64,000 nt of DNA from Ornithinibacillus bavariensis (GTDB lineage: Bacteria > Bacillota > Bacilli > Bacillales > Amphibacillaceae). The stretch lies in assembly GCF_050433565.1 (NCBI RefSeq), contig NZ_JBNPWZ010000004.1:62001-126000 (forward strand), written 5' to 3'. Below the pieces are notes generated by a model. That model had not been told where the DNA came from and did no database searches. It saw nothing but the letters and a program-made list of their open reading frames with translations. Below, piece after piece: positions 17,738 to 25,197 of this stretch (position 1 is the stretch's first letter; the number at the start of each line of letters is the position of its first letter). The position numbers were made by a program, and so were the translations under genes.

Positions 17738-17818
17738 CGACACAACTTGTGAATGAGGTTGAGCAGAGTCGTGTATGACATTACAAGTAAGCCACTTGCA
17801 ACGATTGAGTGGAAGTAA
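17738..17818 (+). repeat. Direct repeat (right copy): decayed duplicate of the guaA 3' end
   Basis: Matches the guaA terminus with an 8-bp deletion after TTGAGCA, one C-to-T and one G-to-A change near the end, plus more divergence in the first ten bases. Translated in the guaA frame it still reads RVVYDITSKPLATIEWK then stop. No guaA body precedes it. Confidence 0.85.
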
Positions 17819-17933
17819 TTCACTAAGAGCATTAGAAATTGGATAGAGGGCCTTTTGGGTTAAAAAAGTGGTGTGCTAAATAGTAGGGAAGAACGAATGA
17901 TGAATGGTTAACTACCAAAGATATATATGTACA

Positions 17934-17966
17934 AAAAGACTGCTCCTATATATGAGCAGCCTTTTT
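17934..17966. terminator. Terminator-like hairpin, orphan
   Basis: GACTGCTC / GAGCAGCC stem, with A-rich sequence to the left and TTTTT to the right. No intact gene feeds it directly from either side. Confidence 0.6.
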
Positions 17967-18003
17967 CTATGTCTCTTCTGCAATATGACGGTTGCTGGAG
18001 ATA

Positions 18004-18346
18004 TCACAACTGGAATGGCATATTTATGAACCCAAAAGGAGAAGCTACTGGATTAATGGCTATGCCAGCTCCGAACAATAAGGTTGCCGCCGCTGAAAAG
18101 TAGTTTCCATCATCTATTAAACTTTTTACATTTACATCATTGCCGTTTGAAATAGATTACTATAGTTCTTAAACGGTTCTATCACTATCGTCAATGACAA
18201 CATACCTTTTTTTCTCGTAACACATCATTTTCATAATGTTTATCTATTTCATTCATGAAAGATATTGCTTTTTGTTCGTTATCAAAATAATTTTTTCGGC
18301 GATATATTCTGCTTGTCTTTGTGCCATTTTTCGATTTATAGTTCAT
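18004..18346 (-). pseudogene. Frameshifted remnant of an unknown minus-strand gene
   Basis: From ATG 18346 the minus strand reads MNYKSKNGTKTSRIYRRK then FDNEQKAISFMNEIDKHY, and breaks at a run of seven A residues. Protein-like sequence continues in another frame (EKKRYVVIDDSDRTV, stop) and then, after further stops, VKSLIDDGNYFSAAATLLF and FGAGIAINPVASPFGFINM before a TGA at 18004. The ordered, protein-like composition across shifting frames suggests one decayed gene. I do not recognise its family. It lies in the decayed DNA just beyond the right guaA-end copy. Confidence 0.4.
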
Positions 18347-18492
18347 TATTCAACTCACTTGCCTTGCATTGAAACGGAACTACGAATAGAATTGATTAAT
18401 GGTTTTCGAAATTTACTAAAGGGTATAGTAAGAAAATAAACATTAGGGTAATATGTATATTACTGATTATCTTTCTACTATCGAGGTGCAAA

Positions 18493-19638
18493 ATGTCTGT
18501 ATATCTTTTACCAATAAATATTGCAGTTATTATTTTTTGTCTATTGAGCTTTTTTCTTTTTATCCCTTGGCTAGTTTATAGTTATAGAAAATATGGTTAT
18601 TTAAGTATTTGGGCGTCAATAGTTGCTTATTCCTTTATTTTTTATATGTTATCGGCTTTATTTTTAGTTCTTCTGCCTCTTCCTGAAACTCGAAATACTT
18701 GTGCGATGCAACCACCTGATACGGTGCATTATACGCTTGTCCCGTTTAGTTTTGTCCGGGATATTATTACTAGCAGTTCCGTTGTTTGGTCACAGCCATC
18801 CACCTATGTTAGATTACTAACGCAAAGCGCATTTTTACAAGCGGCATTCAATTTTATATTATTGCTGCCTCTTGGCGTTTATTTAAGGTATTTTTTCCAA
18901 CAAAGACGATATTGGAAGAGAGCACTTGGTTTGGGGTTTGCATTATCTCTATTTTTCGAAACAACGCAAATAACAGGTATTTACGGAATTTATAATTGCC
19001 CATATCGTATTTTTGATGTGGATGATCTTATACTAAATAGTACTGGTGCCTTATTTGGATTCATCATTGCTCCCGTTATCCTTGCTTTGTTTCCCTCTCG
19101 AGACAAACTCATTGCTAAGGCAAATAAATTAAAGGAAAGTTCATTAGTTCCTCCGTTGTCGCAATTATTGGCTGTGATTATTGATTATTTTTTAATTAAG
19201 ATTAGTTGGAGCCTTACATTTGGACTTTTTACAACTAGTGAATTCGCGGAAATTGTTTATAAGACGATTTGCTTCTTCATTCTTTTCCTTGTAGTTCCAC
19301 TTATTTGGGATGGAAAAACAATTGGAACAAATATACTACGTTTTAAACTGATACATGTTGATGGAGGAGCACCTCCATGGCAGTCCTTGCTGAAAAGGTC
19401 TATTGCGCTTTATTTACCTTTGGCAACATCATGGATCCTAAATATATTTGATAGTATTGAGTTAGATATGAATTCAATTCTTTATCCTTATCATGTATGG
19501 ACGACTATGGCTATATTTGGATTTCTCGTCATCATGTGGGCTGTACTATTTATCCATACTGCGGTCATCCTAATTAAAAGAGGAAAACGGAACTTTTACT
19601 TTGACTATGTAGCGGATTTAGTACCAAGGAAAAAATAA
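18493..19638 (+). CDS. VanZ-RDD fusion membrane protein
   Basis: 381 aa, ATG preceded by GAGGTG. Residues ~1-195 are a VanZ-like domain: several membrane helices with TLVPFSFVRDI, FNFILLLPLGVYLRY, ETTQI and DVDDLILNSTGALFGF, the conserved VanZ patches. Residues ~215-370 form an RDD domain with the pattern LLAVIIDYFLIK, then WDGKTIGTNILRFKLI and the closing helices. VanZ proteins are linked to low-level glycopeptide tolerance in vancomycin clusters; RDD proteins are membrane proteins of varied role. No van genes are present. The two domains are joined in one frame. It is monocistronic and has a strong terminator. Confidence 0.85.
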   Translation: MSVYLLPINIAVIIFCLLSFFLFIPWLVYSYRKYGYLSIWASIVAYSFIFYMLSALFLVLLPLPETRNTCAMQPPDTVHYTLVPFSFVRDIITSSSVVWSQPSTYVRLLTQSAFLQAAFNFILLLPLGVYLRYFFQQRRYWKRALGLGFALSLFFETTQITGIYGIYNCPYRIFDVDDLILNSTGALFGFIIAPVILALFPSRDKLIAKANKLKESSLVPPLSQLLAVIIDYFLIKISWSLTFGLFTTSEFAEIVYKTICFFILFLVVPLIWDGKTIGTNILRFKLIHVDGGAPPWQSLLKRSIALYLPLATSWILNIFDSIELDMNSILYPYHVWTTMAIFGFLVIMWAVLFIHTAVILIKRGKRNFYFDYVADLVPRKK

Positions 19639-19649
19639 AAAAATAAAAA

Positions 19650-19684
19650 ACAGCAAATCCTATATCAGGGTTTGCTGTTTTGTT
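19650..19684. terminator. Bidirectional terminator between the VanZ-RDD and TetR genes
   Basis: ACAGCAAATCC / GGGTTTGCTGT with an A-run on the left and TTTT on the right. Confidence 0.85.
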
Positions 19685-19712
19685 TGGGTAATGCATCTGT
19701 GATAACTTTATT

Positions 19713-20297
19713 TCAAAAGGCACGAATACCCTTCCAAAATACAGACCAGATCATATTTAATCTACGTTCGTATTCTTCATAAGGGGAACTCATCATATGG
19801 AAAAGCATTCCGTCTAATATGGTAGTAAAAGAAGTAACGATTGTCTCTTCGTCGATAAACTCATTCTCTTTATTGCTCCTTAAGATAGAAAATACAAGAT
19901 CTCGAATTCCTTCTTCTACTTTGTTATTTTTTGCTGTTATAAGTTCTTTAAAATTTTCTGGAGGGTAAATCCCATACCTTTTGAGAAAAGAACCTTTATC
20001 ATTCATATAATAGTATTTATTCAGTTCAACTAAAACATGATATAATTTTTTTTCTATTGGAAAATTTTCTACAACATAGGATTGTTGTTCGATAAACTCT
20101 AAATAATCTTCAATAACAAAACTTACTATTTGTTCAAAAAGATCTTGCTTACTTTCAAAATAAGCATAAATCGAAGGGGTTTTAATGTTTACATTTTCTG
20201 CTATATCTTTCAGTGCTGTTTCCTCGTAACCATACGAGGAAAACAGCTTTAAACCTTGTTCTAGTATTTTTCTTTTCGTTATTTCACCCTTTTTCAA
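19713..20297 (-). CDS. TetR-family repressor of the SMR pair
   Basis: 194 aa with a TTG start; an in-frame TGA four codons upstream rules out a longer protein. The N-terminal HTH is canonical: LEQGLKLFSSYGYEETALKD then VNIKTPSIYAYFESKQDLF (residues ~12-55). The C-terminal ligand domain is helical. It lies 32 bases after the second SMR gene on the same strand, matching the gene order of B. subtilis yvdR-yvdS-yvdT. The palindromic CTAACG-type sites at 21024-21037 and 21116-21129 upstream of the first SMR gene are its probable operators, giving autoregulation. Confidence 0.88.
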   Translation of the reverse strand: MKKGEITKRKILEQGLKLFSSYGYEETALKDIAENVNIKTPSIYAYFESKQDLFEQIVSFVIEDYLEFIEQQSYVVENFPIEKKLYHVLVELNKYYYMNDKGSFLKRYGIYPPENFKELITAKNNKVEEGIRDLVFSILRSNKENEFIDEETIVTSFTTILDGMLFHMMSSPYEEYERRLNMIWSVFWKGIRAF

Positions 20298-20329
20298 CTC
20301 CGCTTTTCACCTCGTTTTGTTCACGTTCA

Positions 20330-20653
20330 TTAGGATATCAATTTTAAGCTTACTATACTAAAAATGATCCCTGCAACTAAAATAAGCTTCTTCGCATTCT
20401 TTGGTTCTTTAAACAAAAACATCCCAAGTAAAACACTTCCTGACGCACCTACTCCAGTCCATATACCATAACCGATACTAATAGGTATTTCGATTAATGA
20501 GACGGAAAGAAAGAAAAAACTTAAACACAAAGATAATATAAAAAAGATGGTAGGCTTTAATTTTGTAAATCCTTCCGTTAACTTCAGATTAATAATACCT
20601 CCAACTTCAAATAATCCAGCTAATATTAAACATAACCAATACATATTATACAT
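20330..20653 (-). CDS. Small multidrug resistance (SMR) subunit 2
   Basis: 107 aa from ATG 20653, which overlaps the end of the first SMR gene; CAGGGGGT lies just before. Four membrane helices fill the protein. The conserved membrane Glu is in ILAGLFEVGGIINLKLTEGF (residue ~14), and the third-helix motif GYGIWTGVGASGSVLLG is present. Paired SMR subunits form heteromers that export cations such as guanidinium or quaternary amines. It resembles YvdS/YkkD-type partners. Confidence 0.88.
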   Translation of the reverse strand: MYNMYWLCLILAGLFEVGGIINLKLTEGFTKLKPTIFFILSLCLSFFFLSVSLIEIPISIGYGIWTGVGASGSVLLGMFLFKEPKNAKKLILVAGIIFSIVSLKLIS

Positions 20654-20999
20654 TACCCCCTGCATTTTTCTCTTCTTTAGGTTCATCTGAGACTAATTTT
20701 AGTCCGATAATACAGCTAATTAATAGAACAACTAATAAAATCTTGGCTAGACTCACAGGATCTCCCAAAAGTGTCATGCCAACTATAGCAGTACCAAAAG
20801 CACCCAAACCAGTAAATACTGCATAAGCCGTCGAAACGGGAAGTACTTTTAACGTTTTTGCGAAAAACCACCAACTAAGGACTAATAATATAACTGTCGG
20901 AATAACGACTTCTATTCTTGTAAACCCTTCTGAAAAGCCTAGACCAAGCGCCCAACCTACTTCAAGAATTCCACCAATAATTAAATACACCCATGCCAT
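20646..20999 (-). CDS. Small multidrug resistance (SMR) subunit 1
   Basis: 117 aa, four membrane helices, conserved Glu in LIIGGILEVGWALGLGFSEGF (residue ~13) and AYAVFTGLGAFGTAIVGM in helix 3. A short charged tail (SDEPKEEKNAGGNV) is typical of the YkkC/YvdR-like member of a pair. First gene of a three-gene operon with the second SMR subunit and the TetR repressor. The promoter region carries two palindromic operator-like sites. Confidence 0.9.
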   Translation of the reverse strand: MAWVYLIIGGILEVGWALGLGFSEGFTRIEVVIPTVILLVLSWWFFAKTLKVLPVSTAYAVFTGLGAFGTAIVGMTLLGDPVSLAKILLVVLLISCIIGLKLVSDEPKEEKNAGGNV

Positions 21000-21023
21000 G
21001 ATAATCTCTCCTTTTAATTCAAA

Positions 21024-21037
21024 CTAACGGTCGTTAG
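21024..21037. promoter_or_regulatory. Palindromic TetR-type operator 1
   Basis: CTAACGGTCGTTAG: six-base arms, perfect around a central GT, 25 bases upstream of the first SMR start codon. Followed by ATTTT, as in operator 2. Confidence 0.65.
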
Positions 21038-21106
21038 ATTTTGTAAAAAATTTTAAAGCTTCGTTTTTATAATAAGTGTGACGATCTTTAAGAAACACCT
21101 TTCAAT

Positions 21107-21135
21107 AAAATCTAACTAACGTACATTAGATTTTA
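21107..21135. promoter_or_regulatory. Palindromic TetR-type operator 2
   Basis: Inner CTAACGTACATTAG at 21116-21129 matches operator 1 except at one arm position. It is nested in longer arms AAAATCTAA / TTAGATTTT. Located about 90 bases upstream of operator 1. Confidence 0.6.
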
Positions 21136-21196
21136 TGATGGTTACGCTGATTTTGCAAGTGAAAAGTTAAATTTTCAACCGGTTTGCTGTTATTTT

Positions 21197-21250
21197 TTAA
21201 GGTTTATTTAAGGTTTAAATTAATATGGTGTAAGGTTTAGGTCCTATAAT
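21197..21250 (+). promoter_or_regulatory. Activator-dependent promoter with three phased TAAGGTTT sites
   Basis: TAAGGTTT occurs at 21198-21205, 21209-21216 and 21231-21238, spaced 11 and 22 bp, that is one and two helical turns. A TATAAT -10 lies at 21245-21250 with no good -35. This is the layout of OmpR/PhoB-type response-regulator direct repeats in front of the ABC operon. The likely binder is the response regulator encoded at 24484-25194. Confidence 0.7.
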
Positions 21251-21280
21251 CATCTTTGTAGTTACAAGGAGGATTAATCA

Positions 21281-22039
21281 ATGAAAACAATTTTACAAGC
21301 AAAAAATGTGCAAAAGGTATTTGGTGCAAAAGGAAATGTTTATAAGGCATTAGAAGATATAGATTTGGAGATTAAAGAAGGAGAATTTATCGGAATTATG
21401 GGACCTTCGGGTGCTGGGAAATCAACATTGTTAAATGTTTTATCTACCATAGACACCCCATCAGCGGGGGATATTATTATCAATGGTCAACAAATTATCG
21501 GCATGAAAGAAAAACAACTAGCCGACTTCCGACGTAATCAATTAGGCTTTATTTTTCAAGATTATAATCTTCTCGATACGTTAACAGTTAAAGAAAATAT
21601 ATTACTTCCACTTGCATTATCAAAAGTACCAACTAGTGAGATAAAAAAACGTGTTGAAAAAATCGCGAGGACATTTGGAATTAATGAAATACTTGATAAA
21701 TACCCATATCACATATCAGGTGGTCAAAAACAGCGAACAGCAGTTTCTCGAGCGATTATTACTAACCCAAGCTTAATATTGGCGGACGAACCAACAGGTG
21801 CATTAGATTCCAAATCCGCAACAAGCTTACTTGAAAGCTTATCGATGTTGAACGAACAGAATCACTCCACCATCATGATGGTTACTCATGATGCTTATGC
21901 TGCAAGCTTTTGTAAAAGAATATTATTTATTAAAGACGGTATGATTGATGTGGAAATTCATAAATTGCAACAAACACGTCAAGAATTTTATCAAAAAATA
22001 TTAGATGTTCTCGCTTCACTTGGAGGTGGGAATATATGA
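21281..22039 (+). CDS. BceA/YxdL-type ABC transporter ATPase
   Basis: 252 aa, ATG preceded by AAGGAGG. Walker A GPSGAGKST at 41-49, Q-loop IFQDYNLLDTL, signature HISGGQKQR and Walker B LILADEPTGALD are intact. The sequence and its pairing with an FtsX-fold permease place it with the peptide-sensing and detoxification transporters BceAB, YxdLM and PsdAB. These remove antimicrobial peptides from their lipid targets. The stop overlaps the permease start by four bases. Expression is probably set by the phased TAAGGTTT promoter. Confidence 0.93.
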   Translation: MKTILQAKNVQKVFGAKGNVYKALEDIDLEIKEGEFIGIMGPSGAGKSTLLNVLSTIDTPSAGDIIINGQQIIGMKEKQLADFRRNQLGFIFQDYNLLDTLTVKENILLPLALSKVPTSEIKKRVEKIARTFGINEILDKYPYHISGGQKQRTAVSRAIITNPSLILADEPTGALDSKSATSLLESLSMLNEQNHSTIMMVTHDAYAASFCKRILFIKDGMIDVEIHKLQQTRQEFYQKILDVLASLGGGNI

Positions 22040-23961
22040 CGCTATTCCGAATTGCTAGGAAAAATATTAGGAAAAACTTTACCAATTATTTTTTATACGT
22101 TGCTTCAATGATATTTAGTATTGTGATTTATTTTACATTCGTTTCTTTAAAATATGATGAAGCAATCACTGCTGCAACGGAGTCGTCACAAAAAATTAGC
22201 TCCGTATTTAATGTTGCATCGGTTGTCCTTATCATCTTTGTAGCAATTTTTATCTGGTATTCAAACTCCTTCTTTACAAGGAAACGAAAAAAAGAAATCG
22301 GACTTTATTCATTACTAGGTGTACGAAAAAAGCAAATAGGCAGATTGCTATTTTATGAAAACTTTTTGATGGGAATTATCGCCCTTTTTATAGGTGTTTT
22401 ACTTGGATCTGTTTTATCAAAATTCTTCGTAACCATTTTAATGAAGGTGATGGGCTATGATGTCATTGCAACCTTTGCCATTTCAACGAATGCAATTATA
22501 AATACCATTATTGTATTCATTCTCATTATCGCCATTACCTCGATTTACGGATATCGATTAATTTTTAGGTTTAAGCTGATTGATTTATTTCAAGCAGATA
22601 AAGAAGGAGAAAAAGAGCCAAAAGCTTCTTTTTTCATTGCGGTTTTAGCTCTTATCTTTATTGGAATTGGTTATTGGCTTGCTCTGCAAAATATATTAGA
22701 GTCAGAAGCTTGGAGAAAAATCGGTATCATGGTGACACCACTCGTTATCATCTTATCTGTTATTCTAGGTACCTATTTGTTATTTAATACGTTAATTGTC
22801 TATCTATTGAAGCTTACAAAAAAGAACAAAAGAAGATTTTGGAAAGGAATTAATATAATAAGTACTTCCCAACTTCTATATCGTATAAAAGGAAATGCAC
22901 GAACATTAACCATCATTTCCATTCTTAGTGCTACAACATTAACGGCCGTCGGGGCATCTTATAGTTTGTATTATAACAATAAGGGCAATGCCGAATTGGC
23001 AAATCCAAATAGTATCATGTTTATTCAGCATGATGAACATTTAGCGAATAAGGTAAATGATAAGATTTTACAAGAAGAAGAGCATCAGATCATCTACCAT
23101 AAAACGATTCCGACAATGCAAATAAGGGTGGATACATCTAGTTTAAATAACCTGATGGGTGAAAGCATACAGGAATATACATTCATCTCTACGAAAACCT
23201 TCAATGAAATGGCAGGATTGCAAGGAAGAAAGGATCGTCTCTCACTGGAAGGTAATCATGCAGCTGTACTAGATGCAGGCTATTATGAAGGTTTATCACC
23301 GGAATATGTCGGTTCTAGCCTTTCCTTGCATGTAGATAGCATAGCGGAAGACATTACATTTAAAAAATTGCTGAAATATAACGTTCTTAATACCAAGACA
23401 GCAAATATTACTGTGGTAATCGGTGATGATTTATTTTCCAAGCTGGAGAAAGAAACAGCCCTTGTAAACATGGAAGCATACAAAATTACAAATGAAAATA
23501 ATGCTAAAGAAATAAATGAGGTAATCGAATCTATTTTACCGGATGATGCAAGTTTTTCTAGCTTTTACAATGATTACTCTCTTGGAATGGAGACTTCAGG
23601 GCTAATCATCTTTATCGGTGCCTTCTTAGGACTAGTATTCCTTGCTGCAACAGGGAGCATTATTTACTTTAAACAGTTGACAGAAGCAAATTCCGATAAG
23701 GAGCGTTATAACATTCTACACAAAATCGGTGTGAATAAAAGGGAAGTAAGAAAATCAATTGCGAAACAAGTATTCTTTATCTTTGCCTTACCGCTATTCG
23801 TAGGTATAGCACATTCAGCAGTAGCTTTAACTGCCTTATCAAGGCTAATGCAAACAAATCTGTTGATCCCTGTATTCATATGTATAGGCATATATATGCT
23901 AATTTATGTGATCTATTACTTTTTAACAGTACGTACCTACTACAAAATTGTAACAAAATAA
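22036..23961 (+). CDS. BceB/YxdM-type ABC transporter permease
   Basis: 641 aa. The N-terminus LFRIARKNIRKNFTNYFLY is characteristic of BceB-type permeases. Ten membrane helices are arranged as in the family, with a large extracellular domain (about residues 310-510) between helices 7 and 8 that carries peptide specificity. FtsX-like segments flank it. Translationally coupled to the ATPase. A YxeA-like protein and a two-component system follow, as in the B. subtilis yxd-yxeA locus, though there the regulators come first. The specific antibiotic cannot be read from sequence. Confidence 0.92.
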   Translation: MTLFRIARKNIRKNFTNYFLYVASMIFSIVIYFTFVSLKYDEAITAATESSQKISSVFNVASVVLIIFVAIFIWYSNSFFTRKRKKEIGLYSLLGVRKKQIGRLLFYENFLMGIIALFIGVLLGSVLSKFFVTILMKVMGYDVIATFAISTNAIINTIIVFILIIAITSIYGYRLIFRFKLIDLFQADKEGEKEPKASFFIAVLALIFIGIGYWLALQNILESEAWRKIGIMVTPLVIILSVILGTYLLFNTLIVYLLKLTKKNKRRFWKGINIISTSQLLYRIKGNARTLTIISILSATTLTAVGASYSLYYNNKGNAELANPNSIMFIQHDEHLANKVNDKILQEEEHQIIYHKTIPTMQIRVDTSSLNNLMGESIQEYTFISTKTFNEMAGLQGRKDRLSLEGNHAAVLDAGYYEGLSPEYVGSSLSLHVDSIAEDITFKKLLKYNVLNTKTANITVVIGDDLFSKLEKETALVNMEAYKITNENNAKEINEVIESILPDDASFSSFYNDYSLGMETSGLIIFIGAFLGLVFLAATGSIIYFKQLTEANSDKERYNILHKIGVNKREVRKSIAKQVFFIFALPLFVGIAHSAVALTALSRLMQTNLLIPVFICIGIYMLIYVIYYFLTVRTYYKIVTK

Positions 23962-23982
23962 AATAGAGTGAGGAGTATTTAA

Positions 23983-24342
23983 ATGAAAAAATCAATGATC
24001 GTAATAGGAATAATCGTAGTGATTATAGTTGCTGGTGCATTTTTTATGCAAAATGTAAATCTTAATCGGTTTGGTGCGGATGAATATTACACACAAATAA
24101 ATGGGAAAGGAAATAAAATGGAGGAAAAAATGAGTGATGGAACGATTTATATAAATTATGAATATGAATTACCAGCTTATAATAAAGACGGCGAGCAAAA
24201 AACATTAACATTTACTGCTAACAAACAGCTTCGTGAAAATGCGTATTTACTTCTTTTTGTAAAAGATGGAAAAGGTGTTACATCTTATCAGGAAGTGACT
24301 GCTAAGGAGTTACCTGAAAAAGTGGCTGAAAAGTTGAAATAG
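23983..24342 (+). CDS. YxeA-family protein (DUF1093)
   Basis: 119 aa, ATG preceded by GTGAGGAG. One N-terminal hydrophobic segment (about 5-22, IVIGIIVVIIVAGAFFM) works as an uncleaved anchor or signal. The remaining ~95 residues form the small beta domain of the YxeA family (GADEYYTQINGKG, YINYEYELPAYNKDGEQKTL). YxeA proteins are regularly encoded beside BceAB-like transporters. It is the last gene before a strong terminator. Its biochemical role is not established. Confidence 0.82.
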   Translation: MKKSMIVIGIIVVIIVAGAFFMQNVNLNRFGADEYYTQINGKGNKMEEKMSDGTIYINYEYELPAYNKDGEQKTLTFTANKQLRENAYLLLFVKDGKGVTSYQEVTAKELPEKVAEKLK

Positions 24343-24352
24343 CAATAATTAG

Positions 24353-24384
24353 AGGAGAATCCTTGTTTAAAAGGATTCTCTTTT
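24353..24384 (+). terminator. Terminator of the BceAB-like/YxeA operon
   Basis: GAGAATCCTT / AAGGATTCTC stem with a short loop and a TTTT tail. Confidence 0.85.
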
Positions 24385-24483
24385 GGTGGATAGGAAAGTA
24401 TTGAAATCAGTGCCTTTTTGATAAGATACTTTAATTTCCTTTATAATAAAGAAAAAGCTATGACGGTATGGAGGTATTTATGA

Positions 24484-25194
24484 ATGTCACTAAGTAACAA
24501 AACCGTTTTAATTATCGATGATGAGGAAGATATTTTAAGACTTATTAAAACGGTTCTAATAAAAGAAGGAATAGATCATGTAGTGACGTCTACCACTGCG
24601 AAAGAAGGTTTTTCTGAATTCCAACGAACACGGCCAGATCTTGTTTTGTTAGACATTATGTTGCCAGATGGTGAAGGGTACGATGTATGTAAAAAAATAA
24701 GAAATATCTCGAATGTGCCGATCTTATTTTTATCAGCGAAAACAGACGAAATTGATAAAATTTTGGGCTTTGCCATTGGAGGAGATGATTATATCACAAA
24801 GCCATTTAGTCCTAAAGAGGTTGCTTATCGTGTAAAAGCACAGTTGCGAAGGGCAGATTATATGCAGGCGGATGTAATAACGGATTCGATTATAAAAGCT
24901 GGTCCCTTTGAATTAAATGAGCAAAAAGCAGAATTAATAAAAAATGGGGAAACCATTGAATTAAAGCCAAAGGAACTTGGACTAATGAAGTACTTCCTCC
25001 AAAATAAGAATAAGGTGATTAGTAAAGAACGGCTATATGATACCGTCTGGGGTGAGGATTATTTTGGGTCTGATAATACGGTAATGGTTCATATACGACG
25101 GCTAAGAGAAAAAATTGAAGCAGATCCCTCTCACCCTAAATTTTTAATTACTGTAAAAGGCTTGGGCTATAAATTCACAGTAGAGGATGAGTAG
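24484..25194 (+). CDS. OmpR-family response regulator
   Basis: 236 aa, ATG with GGAGG nine bases upstream. Receiver domain 1-120 with acidic pair Asp12-Asp13, phospho-acceptor Asp57 (LVLLDIMLPDG) and Lys in TKPF. The C-terminal winged helix spans ~140-235 (LKPKELGLMKYFLQNKNKVISKE, then VMVHIRRLREKIE). It lies four bases before the kinase gene. It is the most likely activator at the phased TAAGGTTT repeats upstream of the ABC genes, because OmpR-type dimers bind such 11-bp-phased repeats. Confidence 0.93.
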   Translation: MSLSNKTVLIIDDEEDILRLIKTVLIKEGIDHVVTSTTAKEGFSEFQRTRPDLVLLDIMLPDGEGYDVCKKIRNISNVPILFLSAKTDEIDKILGFAIGGDDYITKPFSPKEVAYRVKAQLRRADYMQADVITDSIIKAGPFELNEQKAELIKNGETIELKPKELGLMKYFLQNKNKVISKERLYDTVWGEDYFGSDNTVMVHIRRLREKIEADPSHPKFLITVKGLGYKFTVEDE

Positions 25195-25197
25195 GTT

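Larger units (their letters stand above)
15600..17818 (+). mobile_element. Remnant of an integrative element inserted at the guaA 3' end
   Basis: Bounded by two copies of the guaA terminus in direct orientation. Between them lie the guaA terminator, a broken tyrosine-integrase N-terminal fragment facing away from guaA, and an ECF sigma/anti-sigma pair. Site-specific islands that use the 3' end of guaA are known in other bacteria. The downstream copy has an 8-bp deletion and two substitutions in its best-aligned part, and the integrase is dead, so the element is old and immobile. That the sigma pair came with it is inference. Confidence 0.6.

Noticed and set aside
17969..18103. Plus-strand 44-aa frame ending NNKVAAAEK
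   Set aside because: It overlaps the more protein-like decayed minus-strand gene and lacks a ribosome site.
18236..18439. Plus-strand 67-aa hydrophobic frame
   Set aside because: It is antisense to the decayed minus-strand gene and has no ribosome site.
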